Shown here one piece after another: positions 54,701-64,000 of a stretch of DNA of 64,000 nt. Below the pieces are notes generated by a model, which did no database searches, was not told where the DNA came from, and was given only the letters and a program-made list of their open reading frames with translations. This stretch comes from Strigamia acuminata. Its lineage: Eukaryota; Arthropoda; Chilopoda; Geophilomorpha; Linotaeniidae. How positions within the stretch are numbered: position 1 is the stretch's first letter; each line of letters begins with the position of its first letter. The stretch lies in the NCBI GenBank assembly GCA_949358305.1, contig OX442317.1, positions 7,258,186 through 7,322,185 of the forward strand, written 5' to 3'. Made by a program: the position numbers and the translations under genes.

Positions 54701-57700
54701 CTGCAATGGGTCTTTGTCATGCAGGAAAAACGGACACCGCAGGTGCGTTTCCTAATGAAGTGACCTGTGGGGCAATATGAAAAAGAGAGAACATAATTGT
54801 TGAATACAAGATTTATCCTTCATCACTAAAAAGTGAATTTTCAGGCATAAAACTTGATGTTTTTTTAAATTTTTTTTATACTATCTCAGTTGAAAATCAC
54901 ATCAGGAAATTGGTAACGCCACCTAACGGTCATTGCAGACCCTGACCCATTGACATTTACTAAACTAGACTTGATTTTATTTATTTTGTTGTTGAACTAT
55001 CAGAACAACACGCTCCAATTGTGTTGATTGATCGTTTCCGTTTTATCACTGCTAAAATAACATTTTAGATTTTTTTTTTTATTACTAGTGGAATGTTTCA
55101 TCAGATTGCGTTAAAATATTTAAATTTGATGCATAAAATAGGTATAAAAATTTCCTGAACACAAAAATGCATATATTTCATGCATAAAACATAAAACATT
55201 AAAACTGATGTCTAAAATATTCAGGTGTAATACCATTGTATCAACATATGTTTATAATAAACAGGTTATAGTGTCACTAGAACATAAAAAGGTTTTCTTA
55301 CCTCTGAGTCTAATAATTCCTTCAGCCTCACCCAAAGAATTTTTTGACACGCACTTGTAAACACCAAAGTCTTTAGTTTCGAGGTCGCGAATAGTGAGCT
55401 TGAGAAAGACTTTATATGAGGTTTCAATCTCAGACACATTGTATTTAGGGCTGCTAATGAGCACTTCGCCTTTATCACGAGTCCAATAGTTCACTGATTT
55501 AGGTGACGCTTCGACATAACACTCTAATGTCACTTCTTTGCCATAGGGTGCACCCACAAGCTGATTTGGGACTTTGACGACGGGCTCGACTGAAAATGTA
55601 AAGAGAAAATACGAAATATTAAAGAGTAAAAATTAAAAAAATATATATTAAATTTTAAAATTATGGAAAAAAGTTTAAATTGCACCAATCACATATGGTT
55701 CAAAAATCTAAATCATGGCCTACATTGTCGTAAATCATTGTTAACTTACTGTTCATAATTTTTTGAACCTAGGTATTTTTTCATTTTAGTTGATTACGAC
55801 AAAAATTAAACGTTCCCATGTTCAAAAACAAGGTTTCTTGGTTATTTTGATGTTAAAAAACGATTGGAACAGGTTAGAAAACCATAAAATGACGAGATCA
55901 TTTCAAAACGTACAAATCCCATTTGTTCATAATTTTTTGTGTTGCACCTTACATTGCAATATATTATTTCGATGTATTTTTTGACCACATGGGATATTTT
56001 GACTTGGATTATCAATCTGCTTTTTTTAATGCAGTAATATGCATGTGTTTACATGGTGCTGCTTTATTAAATTTAAAATGTAGAAATGTTAGACGGAAAT
56101 CGTAGGGCCACGGCTAATGAAATGCAAACTCACAGTTTACTTGGAGTCGAACTCTTTTGCTGACTGCTGGAGGGACTCCGTTAGATGCAATGCATAAGTA
56201 TGCCCCCATATGCCGTCTGTGAACACGACTGATGTTGAGGTTGTCGCTTTCTATCGATGGAACTGCAAAAGAAATTTTTTAATTTAATTTTTTACTTTTT
56301 TGATATTCTCGAGGCGTGAGCACGTTATTTACAAACTTACACACTTAGAATCAATTTTATTTTCTGCTTTCTTTTTTTTTTAAAAAAATAAAAAATTTAA
56401 CAATAGATTTATTTTTTCAGACAGTTTTCTTGTTTTATTAAGGCAATAAATTTGAAAAAGTAGCGAAAGGCTGCTAAGCTGATTTTCATATAATTCAGTA
56501 ATAAAATATGTATATAAGATATATAGTGACAAGAAGAGGTGTAAGTTAAGTTCCACAGTGTTATTTATGAGTATTTAGTTTGTAATTTAAAAGTATCAGC
56601 AAAAAATATTAGTTGTAAATTGAGATCAATTCCATGTGTGATATATATGAACAAAAATTTGCCACTTCATTAGAAAAGTTTTTAGTTCGAGGTACCTAAC
56701 TATTTTATTAGAGATCCAAATAGGATATAGGCCTCTTTTATTGCTAAGAAATCTTGTGTGGTTATACTATACCAAATGAAATGTTTATAGAATAGGAATA
56801 AAACCCTTACACAGTCACCAATATATAAAACTGACATCAATTTTAGAGGGAGTTTGATTTATTTCATATTAAAACCTTTGGAACTAACAGTATAGATAAA
56901 TATCCAAGTACATTTTCCTGAATAGGATTTTTGTGGCTTTCTTATCATTTTTGTTACACTTTTGGCCTGCTAGTCATTGATTTAGTATTAAAATTGTAGT
57001 ATTGTAGCGAATTTTTTTGTTATAACAAACACTTTTTGTTAGTCTTTAAAGTCATAGCACAATTTTTGTTGTAAAAAATGTTTTTTGCACACGTCCTATT
57101 TAATTTGCAACGTTGAAAACATGGATTGGTTGATTGACAGCAGCAAAAAGTTGGCTTTGTCAGCAAATCAAATTGACTGTGCACGCTGCAGGACTTTTGT
57201 ATTATAGTGTACAGGTTTTAGCATCAGACACGTGCAAAGTTATTTTCAGCTGAAAAGCGCAAGCACAAACATTAAAAATGAATTTGCATAGAAATTAGTT
57301 TAAAAATATGTGGGAAGCAAGGAACAATTGAACAAAAATGATGTATTTTTTGTTGAGAAATGTTTGAACCAAAATATTTCGTTGTATTCTCTGTCTCTGA
57401 CTCTCAGGCATCGAACATTGCCCTCAGTTCATGAAAAAAATATATATTATATATATTTTTTTCATTTGCCAGGTCTGTTCTGTCTTTATATTCAATTTCT
57501 GCAACATTTATTTTATCTTATAGTTGGTAATCCAATTTTAGTACCGCAAATGATAGTGACAGTTTAGTGTGTGTGTTGACTAACCATATAAGGAAAAAAA
57601 TATCTCAGGTTTGCGAAGAATGAGGCCGTTTTGTACGACCAACTTCTTCACAGCAGTTGTGCGGGATAATGGTAAGTTGTTATTGCAATTATTACATTAG

Positions 57701-60700
57701 CAAACAACATGGGCAATTTTGCTAACCAATAGCTTTGCATTAAGCTGAGCCAAGCAAAGCAAGAAGCTTATGTTTAATATCAACAAATTCAATTTGCTGA
57801 GCATAAATTTGAAAAGATTATTGAATAATTTTTGTTTTTTAATATACAAAAGTTTGGTTATGAAGAGAAGAGTTTCTCTTTAATTTTTCTCTTTTCTTTT
57901 TTTTTTTGCTAAGATGCCAGTTAGGATTTTTTTTCCTGTCACAGAAAATTGATGTTTAGGGTACATAAGTTGGGTTGCTTTTCGTCATTATCTATAAAAA
58001 GCAGCAGGAGAAAGCAGTGATATAAGAAATTCATGTGTGCCAAAAGAAAAAGTCGAAGGGTCTTAGTCTGTACTCCTGGCTTTGAAAATTTGAAATTAAT
58101 TAATTTTGAGTCTACTGGATTAATATGAGTAGACTTATGGTTTATGAAAGTTCTAAATTTTAATTCAGAATTTAAAAAAGTCTCAGAAAAAGAACCACAC
58201 TGTGAAACTCGTTTTACATTTGAAAGTTTGTATGAGAAGGTTGAGTTTAGAGTTTAAAATGCATTAAAAGACGTATGTTTGTAGTAGTTGATGGTATTCG
58301 GCTTCATTTGAAAAGTCAAACACTTTTAATTGCATGTTTAATTCAGAATGAAAGCAAGTGGAGTATAAGTACAGTACCAGTATATGGTAGGAGTTTGTTT
58401 AGTTTAAAACTTGTCTCCAGACTTCCTTAATGTTGTTTAACAGTAAAGTTTATTTGAATGGAATAGACATCTGAATTTCACCGAGACAAAGTGGTAAACA
58501 TAAATTCGTTTAGGGCAATGAGAAAAGAACCATCCAACACAGAATTACCCGACAACGATCATTCGTAAATGAGAATACCAGCGAAGAGTAATAACCTATA
58601 CTCGAGTTGCACTCAAAAAGGCACTTTACAAGGTGTACTCCCATTGGTCGAGCCAGTTTACTGGTGTAGTGATCCGGAAAAGTAGACCCAAACACCAGAA
58701 TTGCATTACAATGTACAGACATTGCAATCGATTGCCTAGGCAACTGCCTAAAATTCAAACGTGCAGACGATGTAAGCAATAAACAGAACAAACATGAGTT
58801 TGACATTTTTTAATGTGTAAAACTTCATTTTAATGATGGAAATAACATTTTTTATTAAATAAAATCAAAATAACATTAACTAAACTAGTCATAACAACTA
58901 CAACAATAAATAAAAATTAAAACTACTTCTCCTAGTAGTAGTATACAGTCTGGAGTTTGTAGTAAACTGGCTCGACCAATGGGAGTACACCTTGTAAAGT
59001 GCGTTTTTGAGTGCAACTCGAGTATAGAGCAGTGTGCACTGACCACTGAGCCGCTGCTTTTATTCAAAACTGCCATTTTTGTCAGCAATTACAATTTCGG
59101 TTTTTCGTTTGTTACATTTGTTTAATGTAACGGACGAAGTCTGAACGTCACGAACGAAGCGTACGATCATCGTTCTTGAGGTTAAATACGGAAACAATAC
59201 CGTACTTTAGCAAAAATACGGTATTCTTGGCGTCTCAACAGCGGCTACAATTTGAGGGCTACTCTTAATCGGTAAAATACGGTATTGCTATTCAATAAGT
59301 GGACTCGAGGATATTAGTGATGTAGTAGACGTTTCTAGCAACATGAGATGCTTAAATGGTGTTCGCTTGTCGAGAAGCCAATCAAGTGTCAGTTTAGATT
59401 AGGCGGAATGCTATTTTTAAATATGGCTTAACCTCGTTGAGATGTTGGGTGACTCGGATTGTCAGCCTCGGTTCCATGAGTGCTCATCAAAATCTTTCAT
59501 GGAGGAAGACACTGGCCTTGCCGTTTGAGAGAATCTTCCGCTTAGCAGCACCATGAAATTAAGTTCACCTCCGAGGCCTTTTCCGATCAAATCCACTAGT
59601 TTCCATCCTCTCCGTTAACTCGTTGCTCGAACAAAGCGTCCGCAGGGAAATGATGAAGGCAAGAGTTGGCTTGTTAACTGGTGCAAATAGAGTTGAAAAT
59701 GAATGGCAAACATCGCCGCGAGATCCACCACCAAGCAGATCAACAAAGCAATGCAATCAACTAAGACTATCGACTTTTGCCAGATGATAATTGGAAATGG
59801 GAACGGAGAATGTTATAAACGGAGAAGATTAATGTATGAAGTTTACTCGTCTAATGGAAATGTCAAGAAGTTAACCAATTTCAATGTTTGTTCGTTGTGG
59901 TTCGAGCCTCGTTTATCCACATTCCACGCTAACCCCTCTACATCTATTCTCCCTTTGATTCCACGCAAATTTATAGAGTTGGTACAAAAATAGGGCTTAC
60001 TCATTTAGGGAACTTAGGTGCCATAAAAATACAAGTGCAGCCAAGTTGTCTCTAGAGTTCTTTGTCATGCATTGTTCACTTGGAAACCTAATACACTATT
60101 GACCTCATGATGCTTGGAATTGTGTTACCACCTGTACGTTCCCATCTTAGCCATAGTAGTTTGGAAGGAAAAGAAGGGAAGGGGAAATTAGATTGCTTTG
60201 GGAAATAATGTGCGGCCGTGTGCAATTGATTTTGTTGTCTGAAATTCGGAATTTGTGCTTCGATTCGCACACGGTTGCATTGAGTAAAGACTACACCCAT
60301 ATCGTATCTGTCACCAACAGAAATCCAGCAGAAAAACGTGCATATACAAACAATCCACAATAAAAACAAGAATAAAGCCTTCATTTTTCACACAATTCTT
60401 TGGCACCAAAAATTGCTTGAATGGATTGATCAAGAGATTGATTAATGGAAGAATGCTGGAATTAGATGATGCTCTACATCACATAATGCAGACTGGATTG
60501 AGTTGCAGCTTATGATACAAACAGAGTACTTGAGGTTTGTTATCTTGGAGCATCGTGTGGTAACTGAGGGATAAATTTTGAAGGGTTTGGGTAACCTCAA
60601 TTCAAGAAGGAAATACTTATGTTTGAGTATGCTTCGTGTTTACATGCTTTTATTCAAATTATTCACGCACGATGAAGCGTAAGATAAATGGTTAGAATAG

Positions 60701-63700
60701 AACTAGTACTTGGCAACTTGTGTGCATACATGTTGCTTGTGAGAGAAAGTACAGAGACGTCCGTTTTCTTTAAATCAAAATTAACAGAACCAATCCTGGT
60801 TTCATATGTGTATTCATAATGTCACTTGACGAGTGTGGCAGGTTTTAACACTAATATGTGAAATTTATTACTGCAGCCAGGAGTGAAGTGGTAAATAAAT
60901 TGACAGAATCTTATATTTTTTTTCTATTTGCTCCGATTCACTCTTCACTGAAAATTGACGTGACAGTTCCTATAGTGATGGTTATGCACCATCTTCGAGG
61001 GTTGGAACAAAAAGAAAAAACATTTTTCAAACTGACGTCTAACAATAAGGTAAAAAATAGAAAATAAGCAGGTTTCAGTTTGTATTACTTGGCAACCTAA
61101 AATCCTTTCATTTTTACTCTTATGTCGTCTTATATTGTTCTCGTTTTCGCTTTTGATTCGGTCGACATAAGCCATTAGATGTATTATTTATTTTTCCAAA
61201 CTCCAATTCACAGTTTGCGGCAGGTACTTTTCCCTTACAATTATGACATTTTTTACACTAGCTGCATTCAAAAACTCTACAACATATGCAAAACTCGTTT
61301 CGTGTCTGTACGTGACGTCATTCCCATTGAATAACATGGGAATGTTATTCAATGGCAATGACGTCACGGTAAAAGTTTTAAAGTTTAGGTTGCGATTGAA
61401 GCTATAGTGTGATTCTGCAGGTTTACTTTATAATAATAGTGCAAGATAAATATTGTAATCGTCTTATGATGTGAGAGGAATTTAAACTTTTATTTTTATT
61501 TTGGTTTAATGTTTGAAAACAGAGTTGTAGTGTTTGCGCTTGATTTCACTCGGTTGGATACTCTTTTTGCCATGAAGTGTGACAAGGCAAATGTGGAATT
61601 TGAGCAAAAATCTTTGTGTGGATTCACGGAAGGAGAAAATTTTCACGAATGTTTTTCTTCCTTCCTTCCTTTTATTTTTGGAAAAAGTTGGTGTATGGTA
61701 ATTTTGCTTTTATACGCATTTCTTCATACACAACCTTAGCTCACCTCAATTGTGCAACTTTGCTGCATGACTAGGACTCGTCATCAAAGTTGATCATGCG
61801 AGCCAAACGGATTTAGACCTAGAAAAGCCAGTTGGCAGACGCAGGCGTTTGCACAAGTTGAGATTGAATAGGGGAGCAGCAAATCCACCTTTCCTTGATA
61901 CGGAGGAAATGACTTGGACCTGTCACAAACTGAAATCGACTGACTGTAATTTGAATGTGCTCGATCTAACCTTTTTTTTTAACCCAACGAGACGGATCAA
62001 TTTCGAACGTTGAATCGTGATTAAAAAATAGAATTTTCATCCACCACACATCTATAAAAACGCATTTCTTTTATTCATCTCCTGCTATCACATATGTTTC
62101 AAAAATATATTTCACAATAGGTTGCTTTTTGCTTTTTGCATTCCACAATGTATCGCAGAATTATTTGTACAATAAATAACAAGCATTGTCATAAATCATT
62201 GTTAACCTACTGTTCATAATTTTTTGAACCTAGGTATTTTTTCATTTTAGTTGATTTTCAAAAGCAAGGTTTCTTGGTTGTTTTGATGTAAAAAAAACGA
62301 TTGGAATAGGTTAGAAAACCATAAAATGACGAGATCATTTCAAAACGTACAAATCCCATGTGTTCATAATTTTATGTGCCACACCTTATATATGGGATAT
62401 TTTGGAGGTTTGAAAACAGAAAGCGAATAAACAGACAAATTTTGGTCTGTTTTATGTCATGCTATGCAAAATTAAATAAGCTTATTTTTGTAAATAAACT
62501 GTCACTTCTTAAAACTGCATGAATGAGGTAGACAGTAAGTAATCTTCTCTGCATGAAGAATTAACGTGTCTCATTATTGGGCTTCACCCACACGCATCAA
62601 GGTGCGTTTGCCGATACACACTCAACATTGTAAATAACGCCAAGATGTAAAGCAAAATATTAATTATGTGGACAACAAACAAATAACGAAACAGTCATTC
62701 ACATATTTATAGTTTGAAAATTAAAAAATTGAATTATTTATTTGTTGATGAGTATGATGACCAATTGACAATTGTTTTCGAGTGTGACTTGTATCTTTAA
62801 GCTGACAGAATGCGTTCTAATTGAATTATTCACTTGATGAATGACTACGTTGACGTAACTAACAGATTGGTTTACAAACATAATGAATTAGTTTGACTGT
62901 AAAGATGATGCACAAGTTGATGCGACGTCAAAGGTTTGATGGAGCATCTCTTGGAAAATGTAGGACCTCATCTTGCAAGCGAAGTTAATCGCACTAACGG
63001 TTTAGCCACAGGAGGTTTGAATGATGTATGGAGTGAATGGTGTATTATTTGAGTGGTAATTTGTTGGCTAGAGTGGATTCACGGTCTCTTGTAGCCGTAA
63101 TTAATTACTTCTATTTGTCTGGGGAGAGCGAGAGCGTATTTAATGAGTGCAGTGTTGTTCTAACTATTCATTGCATATTATTATGGGGATTAGCTTAGAT
63201 TAATTAGCTTTCTTCTCTTCTTTTCTTCGCGAATTTATTATTTATTATTATTATATTTATTGCGAGTGGTTTTCTTTTTTTCGCGAATTTCTGAATTAGG
63301 TATTAACGGAGTTGATGATTCTGATGTATTGCTACATTGGTTTCGACAGTTTATTAATCAATTTGTGAATCGAGCGTGCATGAGTGAGCAAATTTGTGAT
63401 TAAATTTGGAATGGAAAAAATGTGAGATAGATAGATAGATGTCAGTTGAAAGATTTGCCAAAATAAAAAAAAAAATAACTTTAGAAAGGAACGAAAATAA
63501 AGTTGGGAGACTTTGAAATGTCGCTTATCTTTTTGCACGACTTGCAAATAAACAAAATGCTGCAGTAAATTGCTGTGAATGATTTTTGATGAAGAGTAAG
63601 TAATTTTTGAAAGCTTACCTTTGATTTTATCTCTCGCACCATGTCTCAAAATGATTGAATCTCCGTCTTCTCTTCGCCATGTAATGTTGGGTTTAGGATA

Positions 63701-63789
63701 ACCAGTGGCCCTGCAGTCCAGTGATACGCTGTGGCCTTCGGTCACCGACACATCCGAACTCGTCTCATCCCACAGAATGTCAGGAGGCA
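45656..63789 (-). CDS. DIP/lachesin-like immunoglobulin-domain cell-surface protein (3' part, six exons)
   Basis: Coding exons in order are 63789-63619, 56262-56134, 55589-55302, 51988-51899, 51758-51675 and 45753-45656. All are flanked by AG/GT sites, and every intron is in phase 1, as usual for Ig-domain genes. The protein reads from VPPDILWDE (start of Ig2) through CRATGYPKPNITWRRED and GAYLCIASNGVPP (Ig2 Cys-Trp-Cys core). NQLVGAPYGKEV follows, then Ig3 (TLECYVE, YWTRDKG, GVYKCVSKNS). A Ser/Gly/Arg-rich linker leads to a hydrophobic tail SSIIALLVLWVQ..IIATVTAQTF typical of GPI-anchor signals. Possible N-glycosylation sites are NIT, NIS and NVS. Family knowledge: DIPs bind Dpr proteins on neuronal surfaces in synaptic matching, and lachesin is a close relative. 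Ig1, the signal peptide and the promoter lie beyond 64000. Large introns (7.4, 3.3 and 5.9 kb) are full of MITEs. Confidence 0.92.
46306..46360 (+). CDS. Candidate first exon on the opposite strand (MATNDGQFGRVNDGERKW)
   Basis: TTTTCAGTT at 46273-46280 fits an initiator (A+1 at 46277). An ATG with good context (AAAATGG) follows 29 bases later. The frame runs 18 codons plus one base to TGGT|GTAAGT, a consensus donor. Codon content looks protein-like. I recognise neither the peptide nor a second exon. It lies antisense in the last intron of the DIP-like gene. Confidence 0.3.
46466..46890 (+). mobile_element. Fold-back element, diverged copy
   Basis: The left arm (ACTCAAGAGGAGCTCTGGAA, CTTGGCTCCCATTGGCCGAG) and the right arm (GGCCAATGGGGGAACCAAGA, CCCCTCTTGAGTGTGG) are imperfect inverted repeats. 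Interior blocks (GTGTAGTGATC, ACCAGAATTGCATTA, CAGACATTGCAAT) match the younger copy at 58597-59026 in the same orientation. Confidence 0.7.
49676..49877 (+). repeat. CATATGG-family MITE, nearly complete
   Basis: Uninterrupted copy from the AAATGCATCGGG region through TAGAATGCATTTTTTAATAC, CAAACATGAATGC and TTGCGCGAAATGC to the right end TATTTTTGAACCATATG. The extreme left end is missing. It serves as the reference order for the split copies elsewhere. Confidence 0.65.
50831..51150. mobile_element. TA-flanked MITE with GGYGCRTTC ends
   Basis: The left end GGTGCGTTCTAAGTTTCAGT and the right end (inverse) GGCGCATTCAAAGTTTCGGT bound 320 bases, with TA on each side. No coding capacity. A TACTCCCTCTGTTCCAAATT block lies inside at about 50890. 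The termini resemble the element at 3381-4073. Confidence 0.7.
51675..51758 (-). CDS. DIP-like gene exon: linker 2
   Basis: 84 nt between ATTTCAG| and GCAG|GTAAAA. Encodes an Arg/Gly/Ser-rich stretch (RKYGLRGGTKGSLQDSRAQR, then GPADSSA). It keeps phase 1 on both sides. It may be alternatively spliced, since skipping it preserves the frame. Confidence 0.75.
51899..51988 (-). CDS. DIP-like gene exon: linker 1
   Basis: 90 nt between TTACCAG| and CAAG|GTAATA. Encodes HVVTNDSYSVHKNMDSLRNN followed by GPGMDQPYQ. It was found by phase-1 splice sites that keep the frame, not by domain similarity. The lack of stops and exact phase agreement support it. Confidence 0.75.
51989..55301 (-). other. Intron of the DIP-like gene
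   Basis: 3.3 kb between Ig3 and the linker exons. It contains the GTTACC-rich inverted-repeat element (52880-53540) and otherwise no recognised feature. Frames at 53682-54363 on both strands show no domain. Confidence 0.7.
52880..53540. mobile_element. Inverted-repeat element with GTTACCGTTACCATTAC satellite end
   Basis: CACAGTTTGAGGCAGATACT (53029) is inverted at 53476-53500 (to ...GCAAACTGTG), with CTTTTCC inside each. Outside both arms lie GTTACC(G)TTACCATTAC-type repeats, richest at 52890-53020 (ACTTGGCAAMAAAAGTAA units). A third copy of the arm lies at 61209-61233. The frame 52783-53007 is translated satellite. Confidence 0.65.
55302..55589 (-). CDS. DIP-like gene exon: Ig3
   Basis: 288 nt from TTTTCAG| to AGAG|GTAAGA. 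Encodes the inter-domain PNQLVGAP motif and the whole third Ig domain: LECYVEASP, NYWTRDKGEV, YKCVSKNSLGEAEG and IRLR. It begins and ends in phase 1. Confidence 0.93.
55690..55985 (+). repeat. Dispersed repeat, intron copy A
   Basis: Begins CATATGGTTCAAAAATC and ends TTTTTTGACCACATG. The central stretch (AAATCATTGTTAACTTACTG through ATGACGAGATCATTTCAAAA) is nearly identical to 62095-62390. It is a CATATGG-ended element with a different core from the common family. Confidence 0.7.
56134..56262 (-). CDS. DIP-like gene exon: second half of Ig2
   Basis: 129 nt from TTTTGCAG| to GTAAACT|GTGAGT. Encodes PSIESDNLNISRVHRRHMGA, then YLCIASNGVPPAVSKRVRLQ and VN. It contains the second Ig2 cysteine and the near-invariant MGAYLCIASNG motif. 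The split codons join in frame with both neighbours. Confidence 0.92.
58597..59026. mobile_element. Fold-back element with 66-bp near-identical arms
   Basis: The arms at 58597-58662 and 58961-59026 are complementary over 66 bases with one mismatch (core CAAGGTGTACTCCCATTGGT). They surround a 298-bp interior shared with 46466-46890. No transposase. High arm identity implies recent insertion or gene conversion. Confidence 0.85.
60088..60384 (-). CDS. Candidate small secreted protein
   Basis: A true ATG (AAAAATGA context) opens a 98-residue frame. Its N-terminus MKALFLFLLWIVCICTFFCW looks like a signal peptide, followed by a short unremarkable mature region (DRYDMGVVFTQCNRVRIEAQ...). There is no recognised domain, no clear promoter and no visible family. 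It lies on the same strand as the DIP-like gene inside its intron. It may well be chance. Confidence 0.2.
   Translation of the reverse strand: MKALFLFLLWIVCICTFFCWISVGDRYDMGVVFTQCNRVRIEAQIPNFRQQNQLHTAAHYFPKQSNFPFPSFPSKLLWLRWERTGGNTIPSIMRSIVY
61209..61260 (-). repeat. Fragment of the GTTACC-type inverted-repeat element
   Basis: CACAGTTTGCGGCAGGTACT through AATTATGACATTTTTTACAC matches, in inverse, 53450-53500. It stops exactly where the hairpin MITE begins. Confidence 0.7.
61261..61402. mobile_element. Small MITE with central 25-bp hairpin
   Basis: The 142-bp element lies between TA copies (61259-61260 and 61403-61404). Ends are GCTGCATTCAAAAACT and, inverse, GCTTCAATCGCAACCT. The centre is a hairpin with arms 61313-61337 and 61342-61366 (one mismatch, 4-nt loop). 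The base of each arm is TGACGTCA, a full CRE palindrome. Confidence 0.75.
62095..62390 (+). repeat. Dispersed repeat, intron copy B
   Basis: Begins CATATGTTTCAAAAATATAT. From about 62186 it is nearly identical to copy A: CATAAATCATTGTTAACCTA, then GAACCTAGGTATTTTTTCAT, then ATGACGAGATCATTTCAAAA. Both copies lie in the same orientation within introns of one gene. Confidence 0.7.
63619..63789 (-). CDS. DIP-like gene exon: first half of Ig2
   Basis: 171 nt from TTGTCAG| to CAAAG|GTAAGC. Encodes VPPDILWDETSSDV through RHGARDKIK, including the first Ig2 cysteine (LDCRATG) and the conserved tryptophan (ITWRRED). It begins and ends in phase 1. Frame continuation past the donor is intronic. Confidence 0.92.
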
Positions 63790-64000
63790 CTGACAACATA
63801 ATGAAGGAAAGTAAATTACGTATATCTGATAATTGGTGGATGAAAAGGAACAGAGGGCAAAGCAGGCTTGTGGTTTATTGAGAATGAAAATTACGACTTT
63901 ATTTAATTTATTATTGCGCTTATCTTTCGACTAATTTGTTATTGGAATTTTTTTTTTCAAAATTGCTAAAGTTTTTAATTTAATTTTATTAATTTAATTT
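63790..64000 (-). other. Intron upstream of the Ig2 exon
   Basis: AT-rich intronic sequence of the DIP-like gene, continuing beyond the window. No feature recognised. Confidence 0.7.

Larger units (their letters stand above)
56263..63618 (-). other. Intron within the Ig2 coding region
   Basis: A 7.4-kb phase-1 intron splitting Ig2. It holds the young fold-back element (58597-59026), ATACGGTAT-rich sequence at 59180-59290, a candidate secreted-peptide frame (60088-60384), a hairpin MITE (61261-61402) and repeat copy B (62095-62390). 56.3-58.5 kb holds nothing recognised apart from a splice-flanked 63-nt stretch at 57609-57671 on the plus strand. Confidence 0.7.

Noticed and set aside
59895-59910. 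GGTTCGAGCC resembling a tRNA B box
   Set aside because: No matching A box, acceptor stem or terminator at the right distances.

Overview
The window reads as AT-rich arthropod nuclear DNA. It has long introns with GT-AG splice sites, very dense small DNA transposons, a Ty3/gypsy retrotransposon and a BEL/Pao remnant. It also has a DIP/lachesin-like neuronal immunoglobulin gene and a TATA plus TCAKTY-type initiator core promoter. A chelicerate or another large, repeat-rich arthropod genome would fit, but the sequence does not settle the clade. There is no sign of operons, bacterial genes or tRNA/rRNA genes. Layout: 0-5.3 kb is a graveyard of mobile DNA. It holds a cluster of GGTGTAA motifs, a broken BEL/Pao integrase, a Tc1/mariner-like end and a palindrome-rich element inserted in a copy of its own family. 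5.3-10.1 kb has no recognisable gene apart from one candidate first exon at 7.48 kb. 10.1-12.85 kb is a Russian doll: a CATATGG-type MITE is split by a 2.4-kb segment with pogo/Tigger-like ends, and that segment carries a single intronless leucine-rich-repeat gene. The N-terminus of this gene matches a VHL box (BC box plus Cul2 box). 14.6-17.7 kb has two inverted-repeat elements. 18.7-23.9 kb is a complete, apparently very young Ty3/gypsy element with identical 134-bp LTRs, a 5-bp target duplication and one open Gag-Pol frame, sitting inside a hAT-like repeat. 30.6-35.1 kb is a Mutator-like DNA transposon whose gene fuses a DDE transposase-like region to a YqaJ-type nuclease. It is flanked by inverted arrays of 11/22-bp repeats. 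35.1-36.5 kb is a further repeat complex. 36.5-43.6 kb is mostly unrecognised sequence with piggyBac-like and pogo-like MITEs. From 45.7 kb to the right edge the minus strand carries the 3' part of a DIP/lachesin-like gene. Six coding exons were found, all joined in phase 1. They encode the rest of Ig2, all of Ig3, a linker and a hydrophobic GPI-type tail; Ig1 and the signal peptide lie beyond position 64000. The introns of this gene (up to 7.4 kb) hold fold-back elements, MITEs and two weak candidate exons. Functionally there are two credible host-type genes, the DIP-like adhesion gene and the VHL-box/LRR gene, and two credible self-mobilising elements, gypsy and MULE-YqaJ. The main interest is how they nest: the LRR gene appears packaged inside a transposon-like unit, and the MULE-YqaJ element has terminal repeats built of helically phased short repeats.
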